Assembly (NCBI RefSeq): GCF_009496285.1 | Contig: NZ_WIJK01000004.1 | Location: 38,424-102,423 of the forward strand | From: Streptococcus mitis | Lineage (GTDB): Bacteria; Bacillota; Bacilli; Lactobacillales; Streptococcaceae | Direction of reading: 5' to 3' | DNA length: 64,000 nt | In this document: piece after piece, positions 1 through 7,680 of the stretch | How positions within the stretch are numbered: position 1 is the first letter of the stretch | How the letters are laid out: the number at the start of each line of letters is the position of its first letter | Program-made: the position numbers and the translations under genes | Notes under the pieces: model-generated | The model's input: only the letters and a program-made list of their open reading frames with translations | Told to the model about the DNA's origin: nothing | Databases searched by the model: none

Positions 1-230
1 ATAACTTCAGCCTCGTCTTCAGCAACTTCTTTAGATAGTTGTGGGAAATTGGCATTTTCATTTGTCAAGGCGTCTTTAAGATCCTTGGCAGATTGGGCAG
101 CTGCTTTGGAACTTTCTTCGGCAGCCAAGCTAGAATCTACATAGTCATCCCCTCGAAGACTACGTTGGATACTGCTACATCCAGCAAGGGCAAAAGTTGA
201 GATTAATAGAAGTGTTGCTATTTTTTTCAT
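1..230 (-). CDS. slrA: Cyclophilin-type peptidyl-prolyl isomerase lipoprotein, N-terminal part (cut by window edge)
   Basis: Only the first 76 residues are in the window. They begin MKKIATLLLISTFALAGCSS, a lipoprotein signal peptide with lipobox LAGC, and continue with an Ala/Ser/Glu-rich linker. The start is preceded by AAGGA at a normal distance. The sequence matches my memory of the pneumococcal surface rotamase SlrA, a lipid-anchored cyclophilin that helps fold exported proteins. The position upstream of a DUF2798 gene and rpsP fits the pneumococcal order. The isomerase domain itself lies outside the window, so the functional call rests on the N-terminus and context. Confidence 0.7.
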   Translation of the reverse strand, partial: MKKIATLLLISTFALAGCSSIQRSLRGDDYVDSSLAAEESSKAAAQSAKDLKDALTNENANFPQLSKEVAEDEAEV

Positions 231-258
231 GGTAATCCTTTCAAAAATCATTTCTACC

Positions 259-287
259 ATTGTACCCTAATTGAAAGTGGATTTCAA
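259..287 (-). promoter_or_regulatory. Promoter of slrA
   Basis: On the minus strand TTGAAA is followed after 17 bases by TACAAT, about 30 bases before the slrA start codon. Confidence 0.6.
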
Positions 288-311
288 ATATTAGTAGTTT
301 ACAGAAATAGT

Positions 312-809
312 TTAGATAATAGTTGGGATTTCATCATCATCTTGAAAATCTTCAACTTCTTTTTCCCCAGTAAATGGTTTCTGAAAAGAACTTAGTATAA
401 AACGGGCAATTGGTCCAACAATTAGGAAATTTAGAGGAAGAGCTGCAATAAAGTTTACAGTCCAGGCACTTAGATAGGTCTTGGGTGTGATAGCAATGCC
501 ATTGTAAAAAAGTCCATAGAAGGACATGAAAGTGACCATGAGAACTGCCATTCCTCCAGAAATTGTAATGATTTTCTGCCAGCGTTTATGATGATCCTTG
601 AGGATACGAAATGCAATTGACTTAACGATTGGTCCAACAAGGATGACATCCAATAAAAAGGCTGTGACAAAACCAGGAATGTAACCAAGGGCTAAATGAT
701 GTAGTGAAAGTTGACCAACAATAAAAAGATTCCAAATAGACATACCGAGTACCATCATGGAACACATTAGTGTTGTAAATAAAAGAGCTTCTTTAAAATT
801 TCTAGGCAT
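312..809 (-). CDS. DUF2798 family membrane protein
   Basis: This is a 165-residue membrane protein with four predicted hydrophobic segments arranged as two similar halves, each ending in a motif like DVILVGPIVK or LNFLIVGPIAR. That repeat is typical of the DUF2798 family, whose function is unknown. An upstream in-frame ATG exists at 821. The start at 809 (MPRNF) is chosen because GGAG lies six bases before it and family members begin this way. The C-terminus is short and acidic. It is transcribed away from rpsP, toward slrA, with its own promoter. Confidence 0.75.
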   Translation of the reverse strand: MPRNFKEALLFTTLMCSMMVLGMSIWNLFIVGQLSLHHLALGYIPGFVTAFLLDVILVGPIVKSIAFRILKDHHKRWQKIITISGGMAVLMVTFMSFYGLFYNGIAITPKTYLSAWTVNFIAALPLNFLIVGPIARFILSSFQKPFTGEKEVEDFQDDDEIPTII

Positions 810-845
810 TATAGTCTCCATTTCTTTTTGATTAGAAATCAGTCT

Positions 846-874
846 ATCATAAAAATTTTTTTCTCGTAAGTGAA
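846..874 (-). promoter_or_regulatory. Probable promoter of the DUF2798 gene
   Basis: On the minus strand TTCACT is followed after 17 bases by TATGAT. The -35 is weak and the -10 is good. Confidence 0.45.
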
Positions 875-904
875 TTGATTAGATTTTTTTAAGAAACTGT
901 TTTC

Positions 905-932
905 AAAAAAAATCAACCAGTCTTGGTTGATT
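905..932 (-). terminator. Rho-independent terminator of the frameshifted 931-1460 gene
   Basis: A 9-bp perfect stem (911-919 with 924-932, loop 920-923) is followed on the minus strand by a run of six T. The stem overlaps the stop codon of the gene it ends. Confidence 0.8.
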
Positions 933-1460
933 AAAGATTCTTTTTAGGATGGCGGTCAATGATTGTCTGATGGTCCTTGAGAGCCTGTTCTCCTTTTGGA
1001 GTTAGTTTATAACCACGAATTGAAAAGAGACTAGCTAATTCCTCTTCTGAAAAATGTTCATGAAGGGCTTGGTCCAGGTCGCCAGCCTTCATTTTAGAAA
1101 GTCCAGTAACTCCTTCTTCAGGAGATTCTTTTTCATGGTGCTATTTAGATGGTCAAGCGAGTCAAAAGCAGTTTCGACAAGAGCATAGCCTTTTTCAACA
1201 AGCGTTTCTAAATGTTTTGGGGCATCAATGCCATATGTGTATTCAAAATACTTAGGAAACCAAGTTTCTGTAGTAAAGGTACCAAACTGAATTCGCCAGA
1301 GGAGGATAATATCTCCTGCCAGGAGATTGTCTTCTAGTAGTTCCATATTTCGTTTTGGGACAGGCTTGGGATTTAGTAGCCAAGCCTCTATATCACGATC
1401 AGGAGAGATATAAGGTTTGACTTGATGGTCTTTGTAAATATTCTCTAGACTAGTATTCAT
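931..1460 (-). pseudogene. Frameshifted conserved streptococcal protein, SAP-like C-terminal region
   Basis: The first reading frame gives 123 residues from MNTSLENIYKDHQVKPYISP and stops at 1089. The next frame continues at once with MKAGDLDQALHEHFSEEELA and runs 53 residues to a stop at 931, where the terminator lies. Restoring one base near 1110 (CTGAAG-AAGGAG) joins the frames into a smooth LLK-EGVTGLSKMKAGDLD sequence, so a single-base deletion is the simplest explanation. The tail (EELASLFSIRGYKLTPKGEQ) resembles short SAP-like regions seen in Gram-positive hypothetical proteins. Function is unknown. It may be an assembly error rather than a true pseudogene. Confidence 0.75.
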
Positions 1461-1544
1461 AAAGTTTCTCTTTCTAATTTATACCTACTAGTCTAACAAA
1501 TTTCTAAAAAATTTAAAAATTTTAAAGTCTGTCAAGTTTTTTTC

Positions 1545-1572
1545 TTGACACCTCTTAGAAATCTGCTATAAT
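1545..1572 (+). promoter_or_regulatory. Strong promoter of rpsP-khpA
   Basis: TTGACA is followed after 16 bases by TATAAT, with an extended TGC just before the -10. Confidence 0.85.
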
Positions 1573-1639
1573 AGAACATGTGCTAAATGGCTCAGCTATT
1601 TCACCAAACTAAAAAAATAAAAGAAAAGAGATATTAAAA

Positions 1640-1912
1640 ATGGCAGTAAAAATCCGTTTGACTCGTATGGGTTCTAAGAAAAAACCTTTCTACCGTATTA
1701 ACGTAGCAGATTCACGTTCACCACGTGACGGACGTTTCATCGAAACAGTTGGAACTTACAACCCACTTGTTGCTGAAAACCAAGTAACTTTGAAAGAAGA
1801 CCGCGTTCTTGCATGGTTGGCTGATGGAGCTCAACCTTCAGATACAGTACGCAACATCCTTTCAAAAGAAGGTGTATTGAAAAAATTCCACGATTCTAAA
1901 TTCTCTAAATAA
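1640..1912 (+). CDS. rpsP: 30S ribosomal protein S16
   Basis: This 90-residue protein begins [20 protein letters not shown], the hallmark N-terminus of bacterial S16, and is the usual length. S16 binds 16S rRNA and is needed for assembly of the small subunit. The ribosome site is AAAAGAGA-like. It is the first gene of a short unit with khpA 19 bases downstream, the normal Firmicute arrangement, and is driven by a near-consensus promoter. Confidence 0.98.
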   Translation: MAVKIRLTRMGSKKKPFYRINVADSRSPRDGRFIETVGTYNPLVAENQVTLKEDRVLAWLADGAQPSDTVRNILSKEGVLKKFHDSKFSK

Positions 1913-1931
1913 TTCTAAAGTAGGTTGACAG

Positions 1932-2171
1932 ATGGATACGATTGAAAATCTCATTATTGCAATTGTGAAACCTTTGATTTCACAACCAGATGCCTTAACT
2001 ATCAAGATTGAAGATACACCAGAATTTTTGGAGTATCATTTGGATCTTGATCAAAGTGATGTGGGTCGTGTAATCGGTCGTAAGGGTCGCACTATTTCTG
2101 CGATAAGAACGATTGTCTACTCTGTCCCAACTGAAGACAAAAAAGTAAGAATCGTTATTGACGAAAAATAA
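1932..2171 (+). CDS. khpA: KH-domain RNA-binding protein KhpA
   Basis: This 79-residue protein is a single KH domain with the GxxG loop in [16 protein letters not shown]. KhpA pairs with KhpB (EloR/Jag) in streptococci, binds RNA, and influences cell elongation and division. It directly follows rpsP and precedes a strong terminator. Length and motif are standard. Confidence 0.92.
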   Translation: MDTIENLIIAIVKPLISQPDALTIKIEDTPEFLEYHLDLDQSDVGRVIGRKGRTISAIRTIVYSVPTEDKKVRIVIDEK

Positions 2172-2174
2172 GAA

Positions 2175-2200
2175 AAGCGGGACGGATGTCTCGCTTTTTT
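2175..2200 (+). terminator. Terminator after khpA
   Basis: A 9-bp stem (2175-2183 with 2188-2196, one G-U pair) encloses a GGAT loop and runs into six T. Confidence 0.85.
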
Positions 2201-2214
2201 GCTAGGAGCAGGAT

Positions 2215-2559
2215 ATGAAGGATTTAACAGTTAGACAATTACAAGCCTATTTGCTAGAACATTACCAGCAATCTAGAACAGAAGAAGGGCTCTTTATAAA
2301 ACTAGTTGAAGAAGTTGGTGAAGTAGCCGAGGTTTTAAATGGACGTTCTGGACGAAAAGAGGGAGTTCAGGACTCAAATGAGGAACTTGCTAAAGAACTT
2401 GCTGATATTATTCATTATACGGTTGCAATCGCAGCTATCAACGATATTGATCTAACCAAGACCATTTTTGAAAAAGATAAGAAAGCTGCCATCAAGTATC
2501 ACCATGAACGAGATTTGGAAGGATATTTGAAAGGAGATTTGAGAAATAATGGACACTGA
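2215..2559 (+). CDS. MazG-like nucleotide pyrophosphohydrolase
   Basis: This 114-residue all-alpha protein has the MazG/NTP-PPase metal-binding pattern: EEVGEVAEVLNGR in helix one and ELADIIHYTVAIA in helix three. Such enzymes hydrolyse nucleoside triphosphates, often non-canonical or excess ones, to the monophosphate and pyrophosphate. The specific substrate cannot be read from the sequence. It follows the khpA terminator with an AGGAG ribosome site and overlaps the next gene by 11 bases, so the two are probably translated together. Confidence 0.8.
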   Translation: MKDLTVRQLQAYLLEHYQQSRTEEGLFIKLVEEVGEVAEVLNGRSGRKEGVQDSNEELAKELADIIHYTVAIAAINDIDLTKTIFEKDKKAAIKYHHERDLEGYLKGDLRNNGH

Positions 2560-3100
2560 TTATTTTCTAAAAATAGATTGGGCAATGTATATTGATTGGT
2601 TATTGCGAATTGTACAGATTTTGACGTTTATCGGTGTAATTTTAAAAATTAGTTTCCAGAATAAAGCATATATCAATAATATTGAAATTCAGGCAATTAA
2701 ACCAATCGAATTTGATTCCTTACATACAAGATTTCATCATATTTATGAGTTTAAACATGATGAAAATGATAAACATTATCACCATTTGATTTTTTATCCA
2801 AAGGAAGTTGATATTGAAATTGTAGAATTTTATTCTTTAGTCTATGATTCAAAAAGTAATCGATTAGTTGTTAACGATAAACTGCATACAGTTAAAAATT
2901 TAAAGAATTATACATGTCTATTGATTCATACAAATTTACCTGAGAATATACCTAGTTTAAGGATGAAATGGAAGACAAGTCAGGGTCAAATCGGGGAGTA
3001 TACATTTTATAGTAATATGTATAACGGGAATATAAATATTTCTTCTTTCAAATATAAATTAACATTAAAGAGGAAACTACTAGCACTTTTGGGATTATAG
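2549..3100 (+). CDS. Unknown single-pass membrane protein, AT-rich
   Basis: I do not recognise this 183-residue protein. Residues 14-36 are hydrophobic (WLLRIVQILTFIGVILKI) and probably a membrane anchor. The rest is soluble and rich in His, Tyr, Asn and Lys, with a cluster HHIYEFKHDENDKHYHHL near residues 63-80. The C-terminus is basic with a short hydrophobic end. It overlaps the MazG-like gene by 11 bases. Its base composition is noticeably more AT-rich than the flanking rimM and trmD, suggesting a recent acquisition between conserved genes. Confidence 0.65.
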   Translation: MDTDYFLKIDWAMYIDWLLRIVQILTFIGVILKISFQNKAYINNIEIQAIKPIEFDSLHTRFHHIYEFKHDENDKHYHHLIFYPKEVDIEIVEFYSLVYDSKSNRLVVNDKLHTVKNLKNYTCLLIHTNLPENIPSLRMKWKTSQGQIGEYTFYSNMYNGNINISSFKYKLTLKRKLLALLGL

Positions 3101-3116
3101 CTGATTCTTCTCCAAC

Positions 3117-3145
3117 TTGTGAAAATCCCTGGAACGTGATAAAAT
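3117..3145 (+). promoter_or_regulatory. Promoter of rimM-trmD
   Basis: TTGTGA is followed after 17 bases by TAAAAT, with an extended TGA before the -10. Confidence 0.65.
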
Positions 3146-3173
3146 AAAGGGAGAAATGTACACAGGAGATCAA

Positions 3174-3692
3174 ATGAACTATTTTAACGTTGGAAAAATC
3201 GTCAATACACAAGGTTTACAAGGTGAGATGAGAGTCTTATCTGTGACGGATTTTTCGGAAGAACGCTTTAAAAAAGGTGCAGAGCTTGCCTTATTTGATG
3301 AGAAGGATCAATTTGTTAGAACAGTGACTATCGCACGTCACCGCAAGCATAAAAACTTTGATATCATCAAATTTAAGGATATGTATCACATCAATGATAT
3401 CGAAAAATACAAGGGCCACAGTTTGAAGGTTGCAGAAGAAAACCTGAATGACCTGGACGAGGGTGAGTTTTATTATCACGAAATTATCGGCTTAGAGGTC
3501 TACGAGGATGACAACTTGATTGGAACCATTAAGGAAATCCTTCAACCAGGTGCCAATGATGTCTGGGTAGTTAAGCGCAAGGGAAAACGGGATCTGCTTT
3601 TACCATATATCCCACCAGTTGTCCTCAATGTTGATATTCCAAATAAGCGTGTGGATGTAGAACTCTTAGAAGGGTTAGACGATGAAGATTGA
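3174..3692 (+). CDS. rimM: Ribosome maturation factor RimM
   Basis: This 172-residue protein has the N-terminal RimM barrel ([20 protein letters not shown]) and a C-terminal PRC-barrel with [20 protein letters not shown]. It assists maturation of the 30S head through contact with S19. The start at 3174 is preferred over an in-frame ATG at 3156 because AGGAG lies five bases upstream and the protein then begins as in its relatives. It overlaps trmD by 11 bases. Confidence 0.95.
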   Translation: MNYFNVGKIVNTQGLQGEMRVLSVTDFSEERFKKGAELALFDEKDQFVRTVTIARHRKHKNFDIIKFKDMYHINDIEKYKGHSLKVAEENLNDLDEGEFYYHEIIGLEVYEDDNLIGTIKEILQPGANDVWVVKRKGKRDLLLPYIPPVVLNVDIPNKRVDVELLEGLDDED

Positions 3693-4401
3693 TATTTTAA
3701 CCCTCTTTCCAGAGATGTTCTCGCCTCTAGAACATTCCATCGTTGGGAAAGCTCGTGAGAAGGGACTTCTTGACATCCAGTATCACAATTTTCGTGAATA
3801 TGCGGAGAAGGCCCGTCATGTGGATGATGAGCCATATGGCGGGGGTCAAGGGATGTTGCTACGTGCTCAGCCAATCTTTGATGCCTTTGATGCTATTCAA
3901 AAGAAAAATCCGCGCGTGATTCTTTTGGATCCTGCTGGTAAGCAGTTTGACCAGGCTTATGCTGAAGATTTAGCACAAGAAGAGGAACTCATCTTTATTT
4001 GTGGACACTATGAGGGCTATGATGAACGCATTAAGACCTTGGTAACAGATGAGATTTCCCTGGGTGATTATGTGCTAACTGGTGGAGAACTGGCAGCAAT
4101 GACCATGATTGATGCGACGGTTCGCTTGATACCAGAAGTAATTGGGAAGGAAACCAGTCACCAAGATGATAGCTTTTCATCGGGCCTTCTTGAATATCCT
4201 CAATACACAAGACCTTATGATTTTCGTGGAATGTTAGTTCCAGAGGTGCTTATGAGTGGGCATCATGAGAAGATTCGTCAATGGCGTCTCTATGAAAGTC
4301 TCAAAAAAACTTATGAGCGTAGACCAGATTTGTTGGAACATTACGAATTAACAGCAGAAGAAGCCAAAATGTTAGCAGACATTAAAGAAAATATAAATTA
4401 A
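3682..4401 (+). CDS. trmD: tRNA (guanine-N1-)-methyltransferase TrmD
   Basis: The protein is 239 residues, standard for the family. It starts [13 protein letters not shown] and carries the trefoil-knot SAM-binding segments [26 protein letters not shown] and [14 protein letters not shown]. TrmD methylates G37 of tRNAs that read CNN and related codons, which prevents +1 frameshifting. The Asp and Arg residues expected for catalysis lie in the DERI region and C-terminal domain. Coupling with rimM is the usual arrangement. Confidence 0.97.
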   Translation: MKIDILTLFPEMFSPLEHSIVGKAREKGLLDIQYHNFREYAEKARHVDDEPYGGGQGMLLRAQPIFDAFDAIQKKNPRVILLDPAGKQFDQAYAEDLAQEEELIFICGHYEGYDERIKTLVTDEISLGDYVLTGGELAAMTMIDATVRLIPEVIGKETSHQDDSFSSGLLEYPQYTRPYDFRGMLVPEVLMSGHHEKIRQWRLYESLKKTYERRPDLLEHYELTAEEAKMLADIKENIN

Positions 4402-4413
4402 AAGGAGAAGCCT

Positions 4414-4752
4414 ATGCAAGTCATTAAACGTGATGGACAAGTTGCCGACTTTGATCCAGATAAAATCTATCAAGCCATTCTCAAAGCTGCTCAAACAGTT
4501 TATGTTTTGACCGATGATTTACGTCAAAATCTAGCTCAAGTAACTAAAAAAGTTGTCTTGGATCTAGAAGAAGCAAAAGTGGAGCGTGCCACTATCAGCA
4601 TGATTCAATCAATGGTTGAGCATCGCTTGCTTGGCGCAGGCTACATTACCATCGCTGAACACTATATCTCTTACCGTTTGCAACGTGATTTAGAGAGAAG
4701 TGGTTACGGAGAACACATTGCTGTTCACCTTCATTTTGAACAAATTCGTTAA
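4414..4752 (+). CDS. Stand-alone ATP-cone domain protein
   Basis: The 112-residue protein consists almost wholly of an ATP-cone domain: MQVIKRDGQVADFDPDKIYQ at the N-terminus and the helical segment ending HYISYRLQRDLERSG. ATP-cones sense ATP/dATP and are usually attached to ribonucleotide reductases or NrdR. Here there is neither a zinc ribbon nor a catalytic domain. It sits 12 bases after trmD with an AAGGAGAAG ribosome site, so it is co-transcribed. Function is unknown; a nucleotide-sensing role is inferred from the fold. Confidence 0.8.
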   Translation: MQVIKRDGQVADFDPDKIYQAILKAAQTVYVLTDDLRQNLAQVTKKVVLDLEEAKVERATISMIQSMVEHRLLGAGYITIAEHYISYRLQRDLERSGYGEHIAVHLHFEQIR

Positions 4753-4756
4753 TAGA

Positions 4757-4796
4757 AAAGAGTGAGATGAAGTAAACTCATCTCACTCTTTCTTAA
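4757..4796. terminator. Bidirectional terminator between the ATP-cone gene and the 4783-5103 gene
   Basis: A 14-bp perfect stem (4757-4770 with 4778-4791) with a 7-base loop is flanked by A-rich and T-rich arms. The convergent gene's stop codon lies inside the stem. Confidence 0.88.
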
Positions 4797-5103
4797 ATCG
4801 ATTTTTTTGGGCTGTTTGGACAGTTGAGGGAACAAAACTCACTTTCTGAATATCTGGGATTCGAATAATGCGGGTCACATTTTTTGCAAAATTTTTAACG
4901 ATAATTTGCTGGCGGTCCGTATCATATTTGATGATATCCCCTGTAAAACTTGTATCTGAAAAAATAATGTGGACAGCAGTTTTTTTTAGGAGGGCCTCTT
5001 TAATGGCACTTGTCAGGGAGTCGGCTTTGGAATGATCTGGTTCTTCTCGCCCGTCGAGAAAGCTTTGGAACTTTTGTTGAATGTAGTTAAATAAATCTTT
5101 CAT
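4783..5103 (-). CDS. Small protein with SM/YolD-like beta region, function unknown
   Basis: The protein is 106 residues if started at MKDLFNYIQQ, where GGAGG lies five bases upstream. A longer frame to 5136 lacks such a site. The N-terminal third is helical. Residues from about 50 on (AVHIIFSDTSFTGDIIKYD ... RIIRIPDIQKVSFVP) look like a small beta-barrel of the kind seen in SM-like and YolD-like proteins. That likeness is my reading of the pattern, not a match I can confirm. It is conserved at this position in pneumococcus as I remember the locus. Confidence 0.7.
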   Translation of the reverse strand: MKDLFNYIQQKFQSFLDGREEPDHSKADSLTSAIKEALLKKTAVHIIFSDTSFTGDIIKYDTDRQQIIVKNFAKNVTRIIRIPDIQKVSFVPSTVQTAQKNRFKKE

Positions 5104-5125
5104 CGGAGCCTCCCTTCTCTTTACC

Positions 5126-5154
5126 ATTATATACAATTTAAAAAAAATCTACAA
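5126..5154 (-). promoter_or_regulatory. Promoter of the 4783-5103 gene
   Basis: On the minus strand TTGTAG is followed after 17 bases by TATAAT, about 23 bases before the chosen ATG. Confidence 0.65.
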
Positions 5155-5198
5155 GATTTTACGAATAATCAAGTGAAGACAATCAAAAGGAGAATACA

Positions 5199-5414
5199 AT
5201 GGCAGAATTTACATTTGAAATCGAAGAACACTTACTCACACTCTCAGAGAATGAAAAAGGTTGGACCAAGGAAATCAATCGTGTCAGCTTTAATGGAGCA
5301 CCAGCAAAGTTTGACATTCGTGCTTGGAGTCCAGACCACACTAAGATGGGGAAAGGAATCACCCTCTCAAACGAAGAGTTTCAAGTGATGGTCGATGCCT
5401 TCAAAAATCAATAA
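5199..5414 (+). CDS. YdbC-like PC4-fold single-stranded DNA-binding protein
   Basis: This 71-residue protein (MAEFTFEIEEHLLTLSENEK ... TKMGKGITLSNEEFQVMVDA) belongs to the YdbC/PC4 family. PC4-like dimers bind single-stranded DNA and are related to the eukaryotic coactivator PC4/Sub1. A pneumococcal homologue has been solved structurally, as I recall. The start has an AAGGAG site nine bases upstream. An overlapping longer frame at 5173 is a shadow. A strong terminator follows. Confidence 0.85.
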   Translation: MAEFTFEIEEHLLTLSENEKGWTKEINRVSFNGAPAKFDIRAWSPDHTKMGKGITLSNEEFQVMVDAFKNQ

Positions 5415-5434
5415 GCAATCATATAAAAACAGAC

Positions 5435-5476
5435 GAAAGGAGGTTGGGAGAAAATTCCCGACCTCCTTTCTTTATT
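5435..5476 (+). terminator. Terminator after the YdbC-like gene
   Basis: A 15-bp stem (5435-5449 with 5456-5470, one G-U pair) is followed by TTTATT. The T-rich tail is part of the target site that the adjacent insertion sequence duplicated. Confidence 0.9.
5469..5476. repeat. Left target-site duplication of the insertion sequence
   Basis: TCTTTATT directly precedes the left end of the element and is repeated exactly at 6877-6884. Eight bases is the size expected for the ISL3 family. Confidence 0.9.
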
Positions 5477-6876
5477 GACTCTTTGTCAACTGTAGTGGGT
5501 TGATGAAAAGTTATAACCTGGAGAGGACCAACTTGGTTCTCTCCTTTTTTATGTTCAAAGCAATGAGGATTCTAGTTTTAAAGTTTTCAAAGTTCCGGAA
5601 GCCAAAAGCATTGCGCTTGATGACCTTAATGAGGTTATTAGTAGCCTCTAGTTTCGCGTTTGAGTAGGGCAGTTCCAGTGCGTTCATGATTTTGTCCTTA
5701 TCTTTCAAAAAGGTCTTAAAAACAGTTTGAAAAATAGGATTTACACAAGAAAACGTTTCTTCAATCAGTTCAAAGAAATGGTCTGTTTGTTTCTCTTGGA
5801 AATGAAACAGTAATAGTTGATAGAGTTCATAGTGTTCTCTAAGTTCTTGAGAGTATGCAAGGAGCTTTTCGAGAATCTCTTTATTGGTCAAGTGTGAGCG
5901 AAAAGTCGGACGATAAAATCGTTTATCGCTGAGTTTACGGCTATCCTGTTGAATGAGTTTCCAGTAACGTTTTAGTGCCTTATATTCGTGCGATTTACGA
6001 TCAAAACGATTCATGACTTGGATGCGAAGACGATTCATAGCTCGACTGAGATGTTGGACAATGTGAAAACGATCCAGAACGATTTTAGCGTTAGGAAAAA
6101 GTTTTCTGGCAATATCGTAGTAGGGGCTAAACATATCCATGGTAATGACTTTCACGCGACTTCTCACCTGACTAGAATAACGAAAAAAATGATTGCGAAT
6201 AGTCACTTGAGTTCGTCCATTCAGGATAGTTACGATCTTTCTGGAATCAAAATCCTGTGCAATGAAACTCATCAACCCTTTCTTGAAGCTGTATTCATCC
6301 CAAGACATGTGAGTTGGAAGGAAAGATAAATCTGTCTTGAATTTGAATGAATGACAGTCGAAGTAGAGACAGATAGACTTTCTGCGATAGCCGTCATAGG
6401 GACTTTCTCGATTAATTTTTGAGTGATTTTCTGGTTGACGATGGTCGGGATTTGGTGATTCTTTTTGACTAAGGAAGTCTCTGATACAGCCATTTTTCTG
6501 CAGACTTTACAACGAAAACGACGTTTTCTCAATCGAATGAGTGTCTTATATCCTGCACATTCGAGGTAGGGAATTTTAGATTCTTTCTGGAAGTCATATT
6601 TAGTCATTTGCCCTAGGCAGTGATGACACTTAGGAGCAGGATAATCTAGTTTAGCAATGACTTCTTTATGAGTTCCAGCATCAAGATAATCCAAGATTTT
6701 GATGTTCTTGTCTTTAATTCCGAGTAAGTTTGTGATAAAATTTAATTGTTCCATAAGATTCTTTCTAATGATGGTTTGGTCACTTTTCATTATAGGTCTT
6801 ATGGGACTTTTTTCTACAATAAAATAGGCTCCATAATTCCTATGGTGGTTTTACCCACTACAGAAATTATAGAGCC
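5477..6876 (-). mobile_element. ISL3-family insertion sequence, IS1167-like, about 1.4 kb
   Basis: The ends are imperfect inverted repeats: GACTCTTTGTCAACTGTAGT at the left and, reading inward from the right, GGCTCTATAATTTCTGTAGT, both continuing GGGT. The element carries one transposase gene of the ISL3 type on the minus strand, which is frameshifted. An 8-bp direct repeat flanks it. Length, family and ends fit IS1167 of S. pneumoniae. The element has split what was a compact junction between the YdbC-like gene and bioY. Confidence 0.92.
5511..6754 (-). pseudogene. ISL3-family transposase, broken by a frameshift
   Basis: The N-terminal part begins MEQLNFITNLLGIKDKNIKI at 6754 and contains the zinc-finger-like pattern CHHCLGQ ... 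CRKM and a helix-turn-helix region (MTAIAESLSVSTSTVI). It then drifts out of frame. The C-terminal part, from MSWDEYSFKKGLMSFIAQDF on, carries the DDE catalytic core (VITMDMFSPY, KIVLDRFHIVQHL) and the typical end NLIKVIKRNAFGFRNFENFK. The frames join as FKFKTDLSFLPTHMSWDEY if one base is restored near 6340. No slippery heptamer is present there, so programmed frameshifting is unlikely. Confidence 0.88.
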
Positions 6877-6884
6877 TCTTTATT
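6877..6884. repeat. Right target-site duplication of the insertion sequence
   Basis: TCTTTATT, identical to 5469-5476. The complement of bases 6880-6882 is the TAA stop of bioY, so the duplication preserved that stop codon. Confidence 0.9.
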
Positions 6885-7419
6885 TATGTGAGAAGTAGGG
6901 TTGACTACTAAGTCGTTGAAGGAGTGGTCGTCCGATAAAACTAATGGCAATAATTTTTGCAAGATCAGGAATGATAAAGGGAAGCACACCGACAGCGAGA
7001 GCCTTGTCAATAGGCATACCAGCAAGGAAGTGGAGGCTGAGAATACCACCGACAAAGACAAGGGAATCCCCTAAGAGATTGGCTAGGAAAATACGTAGAA
7101 CACTGCTATTCGTATGAGTCAGATAGGAAGCAAGCCCAGCATAGACAAGGTCAAACCATAGATAACCAGCACTTGGCCCAATTAAAACGTGAAAACCAGC
7201 TCCGCCGCTAGCAAAGACAGGAAGTCCAATAGCCCCCAGTAAGAGATAGAGTCCAACAGAGAGAACGGCTTCCCTAGGTCGAAAAACAGTAGCGATGAGT
7301 CCGATAGCAAAATTTTGAAGAGTAAATGGAACAGGTCCAATTGGGATACTGATTTGGGCTAATACTGCAATCAGAGCAGCTCCAATAGCAGGAATAGCGT
7401 AAATGTGTGCTTTTTTCAT
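6880..7419 (-). CDS. bioY: Biotin transporter BioY, S component of an ECF importer
   Basis: This 179-residue, six-segment membrane protein contains the BioY signatures LLLGAIGLPVFASGGAG and GPSAGYLWFDLVYAGLASYL. BioY binds biotin in the membrane and is energised by the shared EcfAAT module encoded elsewhere. Streptococci here are likely biotin auxotrophs, so import matters; that is inference. The stop codon lies in the target duplication of the adjacent IS, and its original downstream terminator is now 1.4 kb away. The promoter overlaps a probable biotin-responsive operator. Confidence 0.93.
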   Translation of the reverse strand: MKKAHIYAIPAIGAALIAVLAQISIPIGPVPFTLQNFAIGLIATVFRPREAVLSVGLYLLLGAIGLPVFASGGAGFHVLIGPSAGYLWFDLVYAGLASYLTHTNSSVLRIFLANLLGDSLVFVGGILSLHFLAGMPIDKALAVGVLPFIIPDLAKIIAISFIGRPLLQRLSSQPYFSHK

Positions 7420-7455
7420 AATAGTTAACCTCTTTTTTAATTTATAGTAACTATT
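7420..7455 (-). promoter_or_regulatory. Candidate BirA-type operator in front of bioY
   Basis: Half-sites AATAGTTAAC and GTAACTATT form an inverted repeat separated by 17 bases. It overlaps the -10 of the bioY promoter and reaches the start codon. Spacing and half-site sequence resemble the GTTAAC-type sites bound by BirA in Firmicutes. Repression by biotin-loaded BirA is inferred. Confidence 0.55.
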
Positions 7456-7480
7456 ATACTGGAAGGTAGATGATTGTCAA
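7453..7480 (-). promoter_or_regulatory. Promoter of bioY
   Basis: On the minus strand consensus TTGACA is followed after 16 bases by consensus TATAAT. Confidence 0.85.
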
Positions 7481-7680
7481 CGTGTTTTAAAAATAAAGGT
7501 TACAAATCTGTAATGGCCGATTTAGAGAGAGCCGGAGGACAAGAGATTTTTCAAAACACAGGTAAATCTTATCAGTAATAAAAAGATGAGCCTTATGGAA
7601 GTTGGCTATCATATAGTGCAAACACTTAGGAATCCTGATGGGATGCTATTTTTAAGTGTTTTATAATTTGCTCTAGTAAA
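7481..7680. other. Intergenic stretch without a convincing gene
   Basis: Only short frames occur, for example a 21-codon frame starting MADLERAGGQ at 7513 with no good ribosome site. A 9-bp inverted repeat (7620-7628 with 7653-7661) encloses 24 bases. The region may be a decayed gene remnant, but I cannot name it. Confidence 0.4.

Noticed and set aside
3542..3874. 110-codon minus-strand frame across rimM and trmD
   Set aside because: It is antisense to two well-conserved genes and has no ribosome site or family resemblance.
5988..6329. 113-codon plus-strand frame inside the insertion sequence
   Set aside because: It is antisense to the transposase, whose frame is conserved and recognisable.
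6330..6350. Programmed -1 frameshifting in the transposase
   Set aside because: No slippery heptamer or following pseudoknot is apparent, and ISL3 transposases are normally single-frame.
7513..7578. 21-codon frame MADLERAGGQ in the gap upstream of bioY
   Set aside because: It has no convincing ribosome site, promoter or family resemblance.
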